From Microvirga zambiensis WSM3693 (GTDB lineage Bacteria > Pseudomonadota > Alphaproteobacteria > Rhizobiales > Beijerinckiaceae): a stretch of DNA of 64,000 bases. Where the stretch lies: the NCBI RefSeq assembly GCF_016735695.1, contig NZ_JAERQD010000020.1, positions 54,558 through 118,557 on the forward strand, in the 5' to 3' direction. Positions 18,788-27,429 of the stretch are shown here, one piece after another; position 1 is the first letter of the stretch, and every line of letters begins with the position of its first letter. The notes under the pieces were generated by a model. The model was not told the DNA's origin, did not search any database, and worked only from the letters and a program-made list of their open reading frames with translations. The position numbers were made by a program, and so were the translations under genes.

Positions 18788-18919
18788 CCGCTTGAACTCA
18801 CCTTCGCTCGAACCGACGCATCCGCGGAGACTCTTTTCCGATCAGGTTTAACCAAATAACGACAACTGCTGGCGAATTCTGGCGGAGATCGTCGTGAAGA
18901 CGCCGAACCGGGATTCGCC

Positions 18920-21211
18920 GTGCCTGCTTATCTGATCATCGCTCTGAGCATCTCCGTCGCGGCTGCCGGGATCATCGGTGCGGCCCTGCTGCTCGTGCGC
19001 GGGACCAACGACGACCTCGCGAAGGCCGAGGGCGAGCTCGCCAATCTCGCCCTATCCCTCCAGGAACGGACCGACGGCGTCTTCCAGTCCATCGAGAACG
19101 TCTTACGCGATGTGATCGGCAGAATTCCGCAGAACTGCCTGAAGGCGAACGAGTTCGACGGATTTGCAGCCTCCCAGGCGACGAAGGCGGTCCTCGTCGG
19201 TGCGGCCCATTGCCTGTCGCAGATCGTCCGCATCGATCTCGTCAATGCCCGCGGCCGGATCGTCGGCACCTCGAACCCGCATCCGATGGCCGACGCGATC
19301 TACCTGACCGACACCTCCTACTACCGGGCCCTCTCGACCGACGCGTCGCTGCTTTTGTATCTCAGCGAACCGCGGCGGATCCCGGCGACGGGCAAGAGGG
19401 TTCTCTCGCTCGCCCGGAAGATCACGGACGCCGACGGGAATTTCCTCGGCATCATCGTTTCCACCATCGATCTCGGCTATTTCGAGAAGATCTTCGAGGA
19501 GCATCTCAAGACCCGCCTCCTCGCGATCACCCTCTATCGGCGCGACGGCACCATCCTCGTTCACCGGCCGAAATCCGAGCGGGCGCTCGGACGCCGGATC
19601 TGGAGACCCAACACCCCTCTGCAGCGGATGATCGCGAAGAACAGCGCGACGCTCATTCGCGACGTCAGCTGGATCGACCTGAAGGAGCGGCTGGTCGCGC
19701 TCCACCCTCTCGCCAATTATCCCGGCGGCATCGCGGTCAGCCGGCCCGTCGCGGAGCTCATGGCCGGGCAGCGCTTCGAGGCACGCCTTGTGCGCTTCTT
19801 CGCCTATCTCATGGACATCGCCGTCGAAGCGGCCAGCCTGCTCGGCCTGCGCCATGTGAGAACCGGCATTCTCCGGGCCGCCAGCGAGAGCTACCTGTCG
19901 CGGCACGACATGCTGACCAGACTCCCGAACCGGCAGCTTTTTCTCGAGGAGCTCACGCGCACATTCGCCGTCTCTCAGCGGGTCGGCAGGGATTTCGCGC
20001 TGCATCTGATCGATATCGACCGGTTCAAGGACATCAACGACAATCACGGGCACGGGATCGGAGACCAGATCGTCCAGAACGTGGCGCGGCGCCTGCGCGA
20101 CCGGATCAGAAAAAGCGACTTCATCGCCCGCGTCGGTGGCGACGAGTTCGCGATCATTCAACGGCCGATCAGGGGCCGGCCGCAGGTCTTGGATCTGATC
20201 GCAGCGGTTCAGGCCGCCATGAAGGTTCCCGTCACCGCCGGCAACACCGAGTTCGACGTCGGCCTTTCCGCGGGCGTCGCCCTCGCCTCCTCCGACGGCA
20301 AGACCCCGACCGAGCTCATGAAGTCGGCCGATATCGCCCTTTATGCAGCGAAGTCCGATCCCGACAGCAGTCACCGGCTCTTCGATGCCGACATCAAGGA
20401 TTCACGCGCCGAACGACGCGCGCTCGAGGGAGCTCTGAAGACCGGTCTCGACAATAGAGAATTCGAGCTCTTCTACCAGCCGATTCTCGACATCGCCACC
20501 AATCGGATGTGGGGCTGCGAGGCGCTGGTGCGGTGGAAGCATCCGGCGAAGGGAATGATCTCTCCGCTGCAGTTCATTCCGACCGCGGAGGAGTCCGGTC
20601 TCATCGGCCCAATGGGCGACTGGATCCTGCAGGATGCATGCTCGACCGCAATGACCTGGGCACATCCGCTGAAGGTTGCGATCAATCTCTCGCCCGTGCA
20701 GTTCAAGTGCCGGGACGTCTTCGCCAGCGTCAAGAAGGCCCTGACCGTCTCGGGCCTGCCGGCCCATCGCCTGGTTCTGGAGATCACGGAATCCGTCAAG
20801 CTCACCGAGGAGGCGACCTCGACGCTCAAGCGGCTCAAGGGGCTCGGCGTCTCGATTTCACTCGACGATTTCGGCACCGGCTACGCCTCCATGAGCTATC
20901 TCAGGAGCTTTCCCTTCGACAAGATCAAGATCGATCAGTCCTTCGTGCGTGGCATGGATTCGCCGGACAGCCGCGCAATCATCAAGGCAACGATCGGCCT
21001 TGCGAACGATCTGAAGATGAGCACCACGGCCGAGGGCGTCGAGACGGAAGAGCAGCTCAATGCCCTGCGCATGGCCGGCGCATCGCAGGCACAGGGCTAT
21101 CTCATCGCCAAACCGATGCCCCGCGAAGCGATCGCCGCGTTCATCGAGCAGACCCAACCGGCCCAGCAGGCCAATCGCGACGAACAGATTCCGGCGCGCG
21201 CCGTCGCCTGA
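18920..21211 (+). CDS. Cache-GGDEF-EAL cyclic di-GMP enzyme
   Basis: A 763-residue membrane protein starting at GTG. Helix 1 (4-27), a periplasmic Cache-like sensor (30-285) and a second, weaker helix (293-310) precede GGDEF (about 325-490) and EAL (about 505-745). The GGDEF motif is intact at 406-410, with an inhibitory RxxD site (Arg397-Asp400) five residues before it. The EAL motif (534-536), the DDFGTG metal site (649-654) and EGVE (705-708) are intact too. Both synthesis and breakdown of c-di-GMP are therefore possible. It lies 132 bases after the PilZ-bearing chemoreceptor on the same strand. Confidence 0.92.
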   Translation: MPAYLIIALSISVAAAGIIGAALLLVRGTNDDLAKAEGELANLALSLQERTDGVFQSIENVLRDVIGRIPQNCLKANEFDGFAASQATKAVLVGAAHCLSQIVRIDLVNARGRIVGTSNPHPMADAIYLTDTSYYRALSTDASLLLYLSEPRRIPATGKRVLSLARKITDADGNFLGIIVSTIDLGYFEKIFEEHLKTRLLAITLYRRDGTILVHRPKSERALGRRIWRPNTPLQRMIAKNSATLIRDVSWIDLKERLVALHPLANYPGGIAVSRPVAELMAGQRFEARLVRFFAYLMDIAVEAASLLGLRHVRTGILRAASESYLSRHDMLTRLPNRQLFLEELTRTFAVSQRVGRDFALHLIDIDRFKDINDNHGHGIGDQIVQNVARRLRDRIRKSDFIARVGGDEFAIIQRPIRGRPQVLDLIAAVQAAMKVPVTAGNTEFDVGLSAGVALASSDGKTPTELMKSADIALYAAKSDPDSSHRLFDADIKDSRAERRALEGALKTGLDNREFELFYQPILDIATNRMWGCEALVRWKHPAKGMISPLQFIPTAEESGLIGPMGDWILQDACSTAMTWAHPLKVAINLSPVQFKCRDVFASVKKALTVSGLPAHRLVLEITESVKLTEEATSTLKRLKGLGVSISLDDFGTGYASMSYLRSFPFDKIKIDQSFVRGMDSPDSRAIIKATIGLANDLKMSTTAEGVETEEQLNALRMAGASQAQGYLIAKPMPREAIAAFIEQTQPAQQANRDEQIPARAVA

Positions 21212-21277
21212 TTCTGTTAGGCTGGACGCAGCCGATTCCACGCAGGTGGAATGCCTTCGATGCAAGGGACGTGAACG

Positions 21278-21931
21278 ATGATCATTCGCAGCGGTCTCAT
21301 CCGCAACCGCGACAATATCGACTTTGCCGCGTTCTCGGAACACTGGCGTCATGTGCACGGGCCGCTGGCTTTGCGCGTCGAGGCCATGCGGGCCTATCGG
21401 CAGAACCATATCGCCGCGCGGCTGGACGCTCCGCATGGCGACAGGCTGCACCGGGTCGACGGCCTCTCGCAGCTCTGGTTCGACGATGTCGAGGCCATGC
21501 GCGTCGCCATGAATTCACCTGAGCAGCAGGCCTGCATCGAGGACATCCGCGGATTCCTCAGCGAGGTTACGCTGCTGATCCAGCAGGAAGGAGAAACGCG
21601 ACGGCACGGCGCCGACAATCGGCTTCCCATGAAGTTGATTTACCTGCTGGCCGGATCGGAGGCTGAAATAGAGGCTGCCGTCGAAGCGCTCTTTGCGGCG
21701 CTCGCCTCGTCGTCGGAATGTACCGCGATCCGCATCAACCCCGTGATCGACCGGAATTTCTCCGTGGATTCGACGGTGTCATCCGGCAGCCAGATCATCG
21801 ATGCGGTTCTGGAGATCTGGCTCCCCGAAGGAGAAACCAGCGCGGTCGCTCAGCGCGTCCTGACGGACAGTGCGGGAGTCGGAATCGTCGGTGCCTTCCA
21901 GGCCGACGAAGTGATCCTGAAAAGCGCCTGA
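21278..21931 (+). CDS. EthD-domain protein (tandem ferredoxin-like barrel)
   Basis: A 217-residue cytoplasmic protein. Residues 1-100 match the EthD fold (IRSGLIRNRDNIDFAAFSEHW, with the typical HWRHVHGPL motif). The second half (from about residue 113, MKLIYLLAG) looks like a diverged second copy. EthD-like proteins support degradation pathways or heme and polyketide chemistry, so no specific function can be given. It starts 66 bases after the GGDEF-EAL gene and may share its transcript. Confidence 0.8.
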   Translation: MIIRSGLIRNRDNIDFAAFSEHWRHVHGPLALRVEAMRAYRQNHIAARLDAPHGDRLHRVDGLSQLWFDDVEAMRVAMNSPEQQACIEDIRGFLSEVTLLIQQEGETRRHGADNRLPMKLIYLLAGSEAEIEAAVEALFAALASSSECTAIRINPVIDRNFSVDSTVSSGSQIIDAVLEIWLPEGETSAVAQRVLTDSAGVGIVGAFQADEVILKSA

Positions 21932-21937
21932 GAGCGT

Positions 21938-22477
21938 TCAGCAGGCGATCTGCGCGCCTGTCATGTGCACGGGCGTGACGGGCCTGACATCGCGTCCGGA
22001 CACGGAACAGGTCAGCCGCGCCTCGGACCGGCATTGCGGCCCCTTCGGCGGCCCTGCCCGCGGACCGACTGCGAATTGAACCGTCACTTCTCCAGGCGCC
22101 GTCTCCAGGAAGCCTTCGACCGATGAAAGCCATGTCTGTGCGACGACGTCCTCCGTGGCGCGAGCCTCGTTGAGCGCCTGTTCGAGGCAGACGGCTGCGG
22201 CTTCCTTCGGCAGCAGGGGCTCGAGCGCAACCGGCGGCGCGATGGCCGCCGTGGTCTCGACGTCAGCTACCGGCGTCGCGGCGGCGTCCGGCGCGTCGGA
22301 GACCTGCGGCTCGCCACGAAATCCGTTGATCGTCGTGAGTGCCAGAATGGCGAAGACGGCCGTCTGAATCGGAATGCGTTTCAGCTTGCTCAGCAGCGGC
22401 GTTCGGCTGAACAGCACCGGGCCGTACAGGTGGACGAAGATGGCAATCAGGGCGAGGAGAATGAGGAAGCGAAGCAT
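21938..22477 (-). CDS. hypothetical membrane-anchored protein, 179 aa
   Basis: Two N-terminal hydrophobic helices (about 3-23 and 38-52) with a short basic loop (KLKR) are followed by a periplasmic Ala/Pro/Val-rich linker and a C-terminal domain of about 80 residues. Four cysteines lie in that domain (in VCLEQA, PQCRSEARLTC and the final QIAC), suggesting two disulfides. I do not recognise the family. It converges with the EthD gene, with 6 bases between stops. Confidence 0.6.
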   Translation of the reverse strand: MLRFLILLALIAIFVHLYGPVLFSRTPLLSKLKRIPIQTAVFAILALTTINGFRGEPQVSDAPDAAATPVADVETTAAIAPPVALEPLLPKEAAAVCLEQALNEARATEDVVAQTWLSSVEGFLETAPGEVTVQFAVGPRAGPPKGPQCRSEARLTCSVSGRDVRPVTPVHMTGAQIAC

Positions 22478-22801
22478 AATCGATCGTGCCCGCGCGATAT
22501 CGTGCGAAATGAATGGATTGTTCTGGGAACGCCATCACCCTAGCGCAGGATCCAAATCACTGCATTCGGCAAGTCCTACTTCACGCTATTACGGTTAACC
22601 ATGTCTTAAAAATGCGATCGAAGCTGTCATTTGCGTTGCGACGCAATGCCAGCATCGACGCGCAGCGCAACCTTCGGCCGCGTCGGAATCACATTGTCAA
22701 CACATTAACGGGCCATGCGCGAAGGCGCATTCAGCGGCATGCAATTTTCATCGCTTCGGAATGTAAGCCTAACATATTTATCCAAGGGGCATTTTTCAGA
22801 A
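22478..22801. promoter_or_regulatory. 324-bp divergent intergenic region upstream of the CAP-RTX gene
   Basis: It separates two divergent genes and is less GC-rich than its surroundings. No coding frame with a plausible start is seen. It presumably carries promoters for both sides, but I could not assign boxes with confidence. Confidence 0.3.
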
Positions 22802-23698
22802 ATGACGACACCGACAAATTTAGAGACGCTCTTTCTGCAGCTCATCAACGAGGCTCGCACCAATGCCGGCGTCAAGCCGCTCAGCTTCGACGGCGAGCTT
22901 CTCGATTCCTCGGACGCGCACAGCGCCTGGATGGATCAGACCGACACCTTCTCGCATACCGGCGTGAACGGCTCCAGCGCCGGCGCCCGCATGACGTCGG
23001 CCGGCTACGGCTGGCAGGGCTGGGGCGAGAACATCGCCTATGTGAGCGGAGGCATGACCGAAGCGACGGTGCGCCAGCTGCACACCAATCTGATGAACTC
23101 GCCGGGCCATTACGCCAACATCGTCAACGGCTCGTTCGAGGAGATCGGAATCGGTCTGAAGGAAGGCACGATCAACGGCTACAAGGTCGTGTTCGTGACG
23201 CAGAACTTCGGCACGCCGAACGCAGCCGAGCGGGCCGAGCCGAACGACGCCGGCACCACTCCCCCGACGACACCGACCACGCCCACGGGGCAGACCATCC
23301 TCGGCGACGGCGCCAACAACACGCTCTACGGCACGTCCGGCAACGACACGCTCAACGGCAATGGCGGCCGGGACACGCTATGGGGCCAATCCGGCGCCGA
23401 CACGTTCCTGTTCGACACCGCGTCGGAAGCCAACGGCGACACGGTCAGCGACTTCGTCCACGGCACCGACAAGATCAACCTGTCGGGCATCGACGCCAAC
23501 ACGCGCACGTCCGGGAACCAGGCTTTCTCCTTCATCGGCTCCGATCGCTTCCACAAGGTGGCGGGCGAACTGCACACCTATCGTCTCGCCGATGGCAACA
23601 CCTATGTCTCCGGCGACACGAACGGGGACGGCGCTGCCGACTTCGCCGTCAAGGTTGTGGGCAACTACACCTTCACGAACGCCGACTTCGTGCTCTGA
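22802..23698 (+). CDS. secreted CAP-domain protein with C-terminal RTX repeats
   Basis: A 298-residue protein. Residues about 8-140 are a CAP (SCP/PR1-like) domain: LINEARTNAGVKPL, HSAWM, FSHTG, GENIAY and NSPGHYANI, all hallmarks of the bacterial YkwD group. A Pro/Thr linker (PPTTPTTPTG) leads to RTX calcium-binding nonapeptides (NNTLYGTSGNDTLNGNGGRDTLWG) and a C-terminal secretion module ending ADFVL. There is no signal peptide, as expected for type I secretion. ATG 22802 is chosen because the CAP domain begins at once. A clear terminator follows. Confidence 0.88.
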   Translation: MTTPTNLETLFLQLINEARTNAGVKPLSFDGELLDSSDAHSAWMDQTDTFSHTGVNGSSAGARMTSAGYGWQGWGENIAYVSGGMTEATVRQLHTNLMNSPGHYANIVNGSFEEIGIGLKEGTINGYKVVFVTQNFGTPNAAERAEPNDAGTTPPTTPTTPTGQTILGDGANNTLYGTSGNDTLNGNGGRDTLWGQSGADTFLFDTASEANGDTVSDFVHGTDKINLSGIDANTRTSGNQAFSFIGSDRFHKVAGELHTYRLADGNTYVSGDTNGDGAADFAVKVVGNYTFTNADFVL

Positions 23699-23706
23699 TA
23701 AATAAG

Positions 23707-23733
23707 GGCCCCCAGTTCATCTGGGGGCCTTTT
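23707..23733 (+). terminator. Rho-independent terminator of the CAP-RTX gene
   Basis: A 9-bp perfect stem (GGCCCCCAG with CTGGGGGCC) and a 5-base loop are followed by TTTT, starting 8 bases after the stop. It sits between convergent genes and could serve both. Confidence 0.85.
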
Positions 23734-23742
23734 CGAACGCGA

Positions 23743-24978
23743 TTACGCGCGCTCTTCCCAGAGCTTCGCCAACTCGACGATGGTGTTCACCGCCTTTTCC
23801 ATGTCCTGGCTGCTGACGAATTCCAGCGGCGAGTGGAAGGCATGGCCGCCGGCGAAGATGTTGGCGCAAGGCAGTCCCATGAAGGACAGGCGCGAGCCGT
23901 CCGTGCCGCCGCGGATGCTGCCGCGCACGGGCGTCATGCCGGCACGGCGGATCGCTTCGACCGCGTAATCGACGATCTCCGGCTTACGGTCGAGCACGAC
24001 CTTCATGTTGCGATACTGCTCCTTCACGGTGAAGGTGTAGCTGGAGCCGGGATAGGCCTTCATCACGCCGCGCGTGATCTCCTCCAGAAGCGCCTCCTTC
24101 GTCTTGAGGCCTTCCCCCGTGAAATCGCGGATGATGAAGCTCAAATTCGCCTTCTCCATCACGCCGGACATGCCGGTCGGATGGATGAAGCCGTCGCGGC
24201 CCTTCGTGGTCTCGGGCGCCATGTCCTTCGGCAGCTTCGCGACGATGTCGCCGGCGATCCTGATGGCGTTCTCCATCTTGCCGTAGGCGAAGCCGGGATG
24301 GATCGCCACGCCCCTGATGGCGATCTCCACCGCATCGGCGGAGAAGCTCTCATCCTCGATCGTGCCGGCGGTCTCTCCGTCCATCGTATAACCGAAATCG
24401 GCGCCGAGCTTCTTCAGATCGACCTTGTCGACTCCGCGCCCGATCTCCTCGTCGGTGGTGAAGAGGATGCGGATCGTGCCGTGCTTGACGTCCGGGTTGT
24501 TGATCAGGAACTCGGCCGCCGCCATGATCTCGGCGATGCCTGCCTTGTCGTCCGCGCCGAGCAGCGTCGTGCCGTCCGAGGTGACGATGTCGTGGCCGAT
24601 CAGGTCGTTCAGTACCGGATGATCGGCGACGCGGATGACCTGACTTCTGTCGCCCGGCAGCACGATGTCGTCGCCGCGATAATTACGGACGAGCTGCGGC
24701 TTGACGCCCGTGCCGGAAAAGTCCGGCGCCGTGTCCATATGGGCGCAGATGCAGATGACGGGCACGTTGTTCTTGTGCGTGTTCGACGGGATCGTCGCAT
24801 AGACATAGCCGTGCTCGTCGAGATGCGCGTCGGAGATGCCGATCTCGATAAGCTCTTCGACCAGCAGGCGGCCGAGATTCTTCTGCTTCTCGGTCGAGGG
24901 CTGGGTCTGGGACTTGGCGTCGGACTGGGTGTCGATGACGACGTAGCGGAGGAAACGGTCGGTAACGCTGACGGCCAT
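23743..24978 (-). CDS. pepT: peptidase T (tripeptide aminopeptidase)
   Basis: A 411-residue M20-family metallopeptidase that removes N-terminal residues from tripeptides in the cytoplasm. The zinc motif AHMDTAPDFSG (His80, Asp82) is present, as are GADDKAGIAEIM and TTDEEIGRG, along with the peptidase T features DGETAGTIEDESF and SIRGGTDGSRLSFMGLPCAN. The length matches the family's usual 405-415 residues. It is transcribed alone. A very large open frame on the opposite strand is a shadow. Confidence 0.95.
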   Translation of the reverse strand: MAVSVTDRFLRYVVIDTQSDAKSQTQPSTEKQKNLGRLLVEELIEIGISDAHLDEHGYVYATIPSNTHKNNVPVICICAHMDTAPDFSGTGVKPQLVRNYRGDDIVLPGDRSQVIRVADHPVLNDLIGHDIVTSDGTTLLGADDKAGIAEIMAAAEFLINNPDVKHGTIRILFTTDEEIGRGVDKVDLKKLGADFGYTMDGETAGTIEDESFSADAVEIAIRGVAIHPGFAYGKMENAIRIAGDIVAKLPKDMAPETTKGRDGFIHPTGMSGVMEKANLSFIIRDFTGEGLKTKEALLEEITRGVMKAYPGSSYTFTVKEQYRNMKVVLDRKPEIVDYAVEAIRRAGMTPVRGSIRGGTDGSRLSFMGLPCANIFAGGHAFHSPLEFVSSQDMEKAVNTIVELAKLWEERA

Positions 24979-25073
24979 AGGGGGGATCCAAACTGCGAAG
25001 GGACCCCCTTTTAGCGGGCTAAGGGCCTCACGTGAATGGGGACACGGAAATTCCCTGCTTCCGGCCGGGACGG

Positions 25074-26477
25074 TCAGGGCTGGCCGGGAGGCGCAGCCGC
25101 GGCGTCATCGGTCGCCGGCTGCGGCGGGCGCGCCGGGGCGAAGATCGCGATGGGTTCCTTGCGCCCGGCCAGGGGCTCATGGCCGATCTCCCGCCAGGCC
25201 GCCGGATCGGAGGAGCCCTGAACGGCCGTCCCCGATGCCAGGATCATCTCGCCGTAGCGTTTCGTGGCCTGCTCCAGGCGCGAGGCGACGTTGACGGCGT
25301 CGCCCAGCACCGTGAACTCCATCCGCTCGTCGTCGCCGACGATGCCGCAGAATACCTCGCCCGCATGGATCCCGATTCCGATCCGCACCGTATGGGGCAG
25401 CTCTCGCGTGGCATTCCACTCCTCGACGATGCCGACGAGGTCATGCGCAAAGGCGAGCGCGCGGGCCGCGTCGTCGCCGCTCTCGTCCGGCACACCGAAC
25501 AGGATCAGCGCGCCGTCGCCGATGAACTTGTCGACGAAGCCGTGATGCCTGCGCACGCAGGTGAGGATCCGCGTCCTGAAAGCGGTGAAGAACAGGGACA
25601 GCCGCTCCGGATCCATGCCCTCGGCCATGCCGGTTGAGTCGCGGATGTCGACGAAGACGATCACCGCCCGCTGGCGCCGGCCACGGCGCAGGGCGGCGTC
25701 GCCCGCAGCCACCCGCGGCGCGATCTCCGCCGGCAGGAAGCGAGCGAGGCTGGCGCGGCCGACCGCATCCTTGACCGCCGAGGCCAGCAGCCGCCGCGAG
25801 CGGACGATGCCGAAGGCCGTTGCGGCGCCCGCGAGGAGGATCAGCAGGAAACGCATCAGGTTGACCGGCATCGAGAACAGCCGGTACCACGGCACCTCAT
25901 CGGCGCCGGGTGTGAGGACGAGACGATGGTCGAGGGCAATGGCGATGCCAATGAAGCCGAGCGCAAACAGCGCGATGGCGCAGAGCTGAACCTTGACGTC
26001 GTAGCGCAGGGCGCCGACCGCGAGGATCAGCGGCGCCGCCCAGACGATCGGCGCGGACGGGAGCGCATTGCCGGGCAGTCCCCGCTCCTCGACGGCGAGA
26101 TAGGCGATGACGAGGACGAGCCCGACATCCAGCACCATGAACAGATAGGCGAAGCCATGATGCCAGCGCTGCGGCACGGCGAGCAGGATGCTGGCGGTGC
26201 CGGTCGCCAGAAAGCCCAGGGATGCGATCCAGGCATTGCGCTGGAACATGTCGAGCGCCACGCCCGTCCATTCGAGTAGCAGCCGGTCGGCAACGAGAAC
26301 CGTGAGAATGATGCAGACGCCGATCGCCACCCGCAGCCAGCCGATCAGCCGCTCCGCCGCGACCGCATGGCGCCGCATCAGGGCCTCGATCAGGTCGCCC
26401 TCCAGGGCCCGGTTGGGAACGCTGATGAAAGGCTCCGCCTCGTGGGACGTCACAAATCTCCGCAGCTCTGGCCGCAT
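25074..26477 (-). CDS. membrane adenylate/guanylate cyclase, six-helix type
   Basis: A 467-residue class III cyclase. Six hydrophobic helices lie between about 45 and 222. The catalytic domain is at about 265-450 with both metal aspartates (Asp277 in FVDIRDST, Asp321 in IGDGAL). VNVASRLE provides Asn396 and Arg400. The base-selecting position carries Glu (MEFTVLGD) where Asp is usual, a variant seen in other bacterial members. The C-terminal tail is Ala/Pro-rich. It is a different architecture from the Cache-HAMP cyclase at 2955-4700, so the window holds two independent cAMP sources. Confidence 0.88.
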   Translation of the reverse strand: MRPELRRFVTSHEAEPFISVPNRALEGDLIEALMRRHAVAAERLIGWLRVAIGVCIILTVLVADRLLLEWTGVALDMFQRNAWIASLGFLATGTASILLAVPQRWHHGFAYLFMVLDVGLVLVIAYLAVEERGLPGNALPSAPIVWAAPLILAVGALRYDVKVQLCAIALFALGFIGIAIALDHRLVLTPGADEVPWYRLFSMPVNLMRFLLILLAGAATAFGIVRSRRLLASAVKDAVGRASLARFLPAEIAPRVAAGDAALRRGRRQRAVIVFVDIRDSTGMAEGMDPERLSLFFTAFRTRILTCVRRHHGFVDKFIGDGALILFGVPDESGDDAARALAFAHDLVGIVEEWNATRELPHTVRIGIGIHAGEVFCGIVGDDERMEFTVLGDAVNVASRLEQATKRYGEMILASGTAVQGSSDPAAWREIGHEPLAGRKEPIAIFAPARPPQPATDDAAAAPPGQP

Positions 26478-26647
26478 GATGATCTACCGGCTCCTCGTTC
26501 GTCGGGCAGGCCGCCGGCGGATTAGAGCATGGCCCCGCCCATGCCGCTAGGCCCCGCCCCATCGGGCAGATGCCGAGCACCGCCCTGTGCCTTCTCCCGA
26601 GCCGAAGGCTCCCTATCGGACATCCGCATTGTGTCCCCTCCACCCCC

Positions 26648-27412
26648 ATGGACAAATGCGGCATGTCCGATCTCTCCTGGTGGTCTCTGCTCTCCGTCAC
26701 CGCAACCTTTCTCCTGGCAGGCCTCGTCAAGGGCGTGACCGGCATGGGCCTGCCGACGGTGGCCATGGGGCTGCTGGGGGCGATCATGTCGCCGGTCGCG
26801 GCAGCCGCGCTGCTGATCGTGCCCTCCTTCGTGACCAATGTCTGGCAGCTCCTCTCCGGTCCGAGCTTTGCCGCGCTGATCCGGCGGCTCTGGCCCATGA
26901 TGGCCGGCATCGTCGTCGGGACGGTGGCAGGTTCCTCCATTCTGGCTCACGGGCAGATCCGATGGACGACGGTGGCTCTCGGAGCCGCCCTGATCGCCTA
27001 TGCGGGCTTCACCCTGCTTTCCCGGCAGCTCTCCGTTCCGGCCCGGCTGGAGCCATGGCTCTCCCCGGCCATCGGCCTGGCGACCGGCCTCGTCACAGGG
27101 GGAACGGGCGTCTTCGTCATCCCGGCCGTGCCCTACCTTCAGGCGCTCGGGCTGCGCAAGGACGACCTGATCCAGGCCCTCGGCCTGTCCTTCACGGTCT
27201 CCACGATGGCGCTCGCGATCGGGCTCGGATCGCGCGGCGCGTTGCAGCTCGACGGCCTCGCCCTGTCGGCGCTTGCCATCGCCCCTGCCCTCCTCGGCAT
27301 GTGGCTCGGGCAGGCCCTGCGCCATCGCGTGAGCCCCGTCACCTTCCGGCGCTGGTTCCTGATCTGCCTCCTGCTGCTCGGGATCGAGCTCGCCTTGAGG
27401 CCGTTTCTATGA
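26648..27412 (+). CDS. TauE/SafE-family membrane permease (sulfite-exporter-like)
   Basis: A 254-residue integral membrane protein with about eight hydrophobic helices. The two half-repeats GLVKGVTGMGLPTVAMGLLG and GLATGLVTGGTGVFVIPAVP show the internal duplication typical of the TauE/SafE family, which moves sulfite, sulfoacetate or other organic anions. ATG 26648 is used. A second ATG five codons later is equally possible. It is divergent from the cyclase gene. The two sulfatases and the sulfonate-type ABC transporter elsewhere in the window fit a sulfur theme, but the substrate cannot be assigned. Confidence 0.85.
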   Translation: MDKCGMSDLSWWSLLSVTATFLLAGLVKGVTGMGLPTVAMGLLGAIMSPVAAAALLIVPSFVTNVWQLLSGPSFAALIRRLWPMMAGIVVGTVAGSSILAHGQIRWTTVALGAALIAYAGFTLLSRQLSVPARLEPWLSPAIGLATGLVTGGTGVFVIPAVPYLQALGLRKDDLIQALGLSFTVSTMALAIGLGSRGALQLDGLALSALAIAPALLGMWLGQALRHRVSPVTFRRWFLICLLLLGIELALRPFL

Positions 27413-27429
27413 GGGGCAGGATCGGTCGT

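Noticed and set aside
22513..25014. 833-codon open frame on the plus strand
   Set aside because: It covers the CAP-RTX gene in a second frame and the pepT gene antisense. Its translation is Arg/His/Asp-rich without domains, a high-GC shadow.
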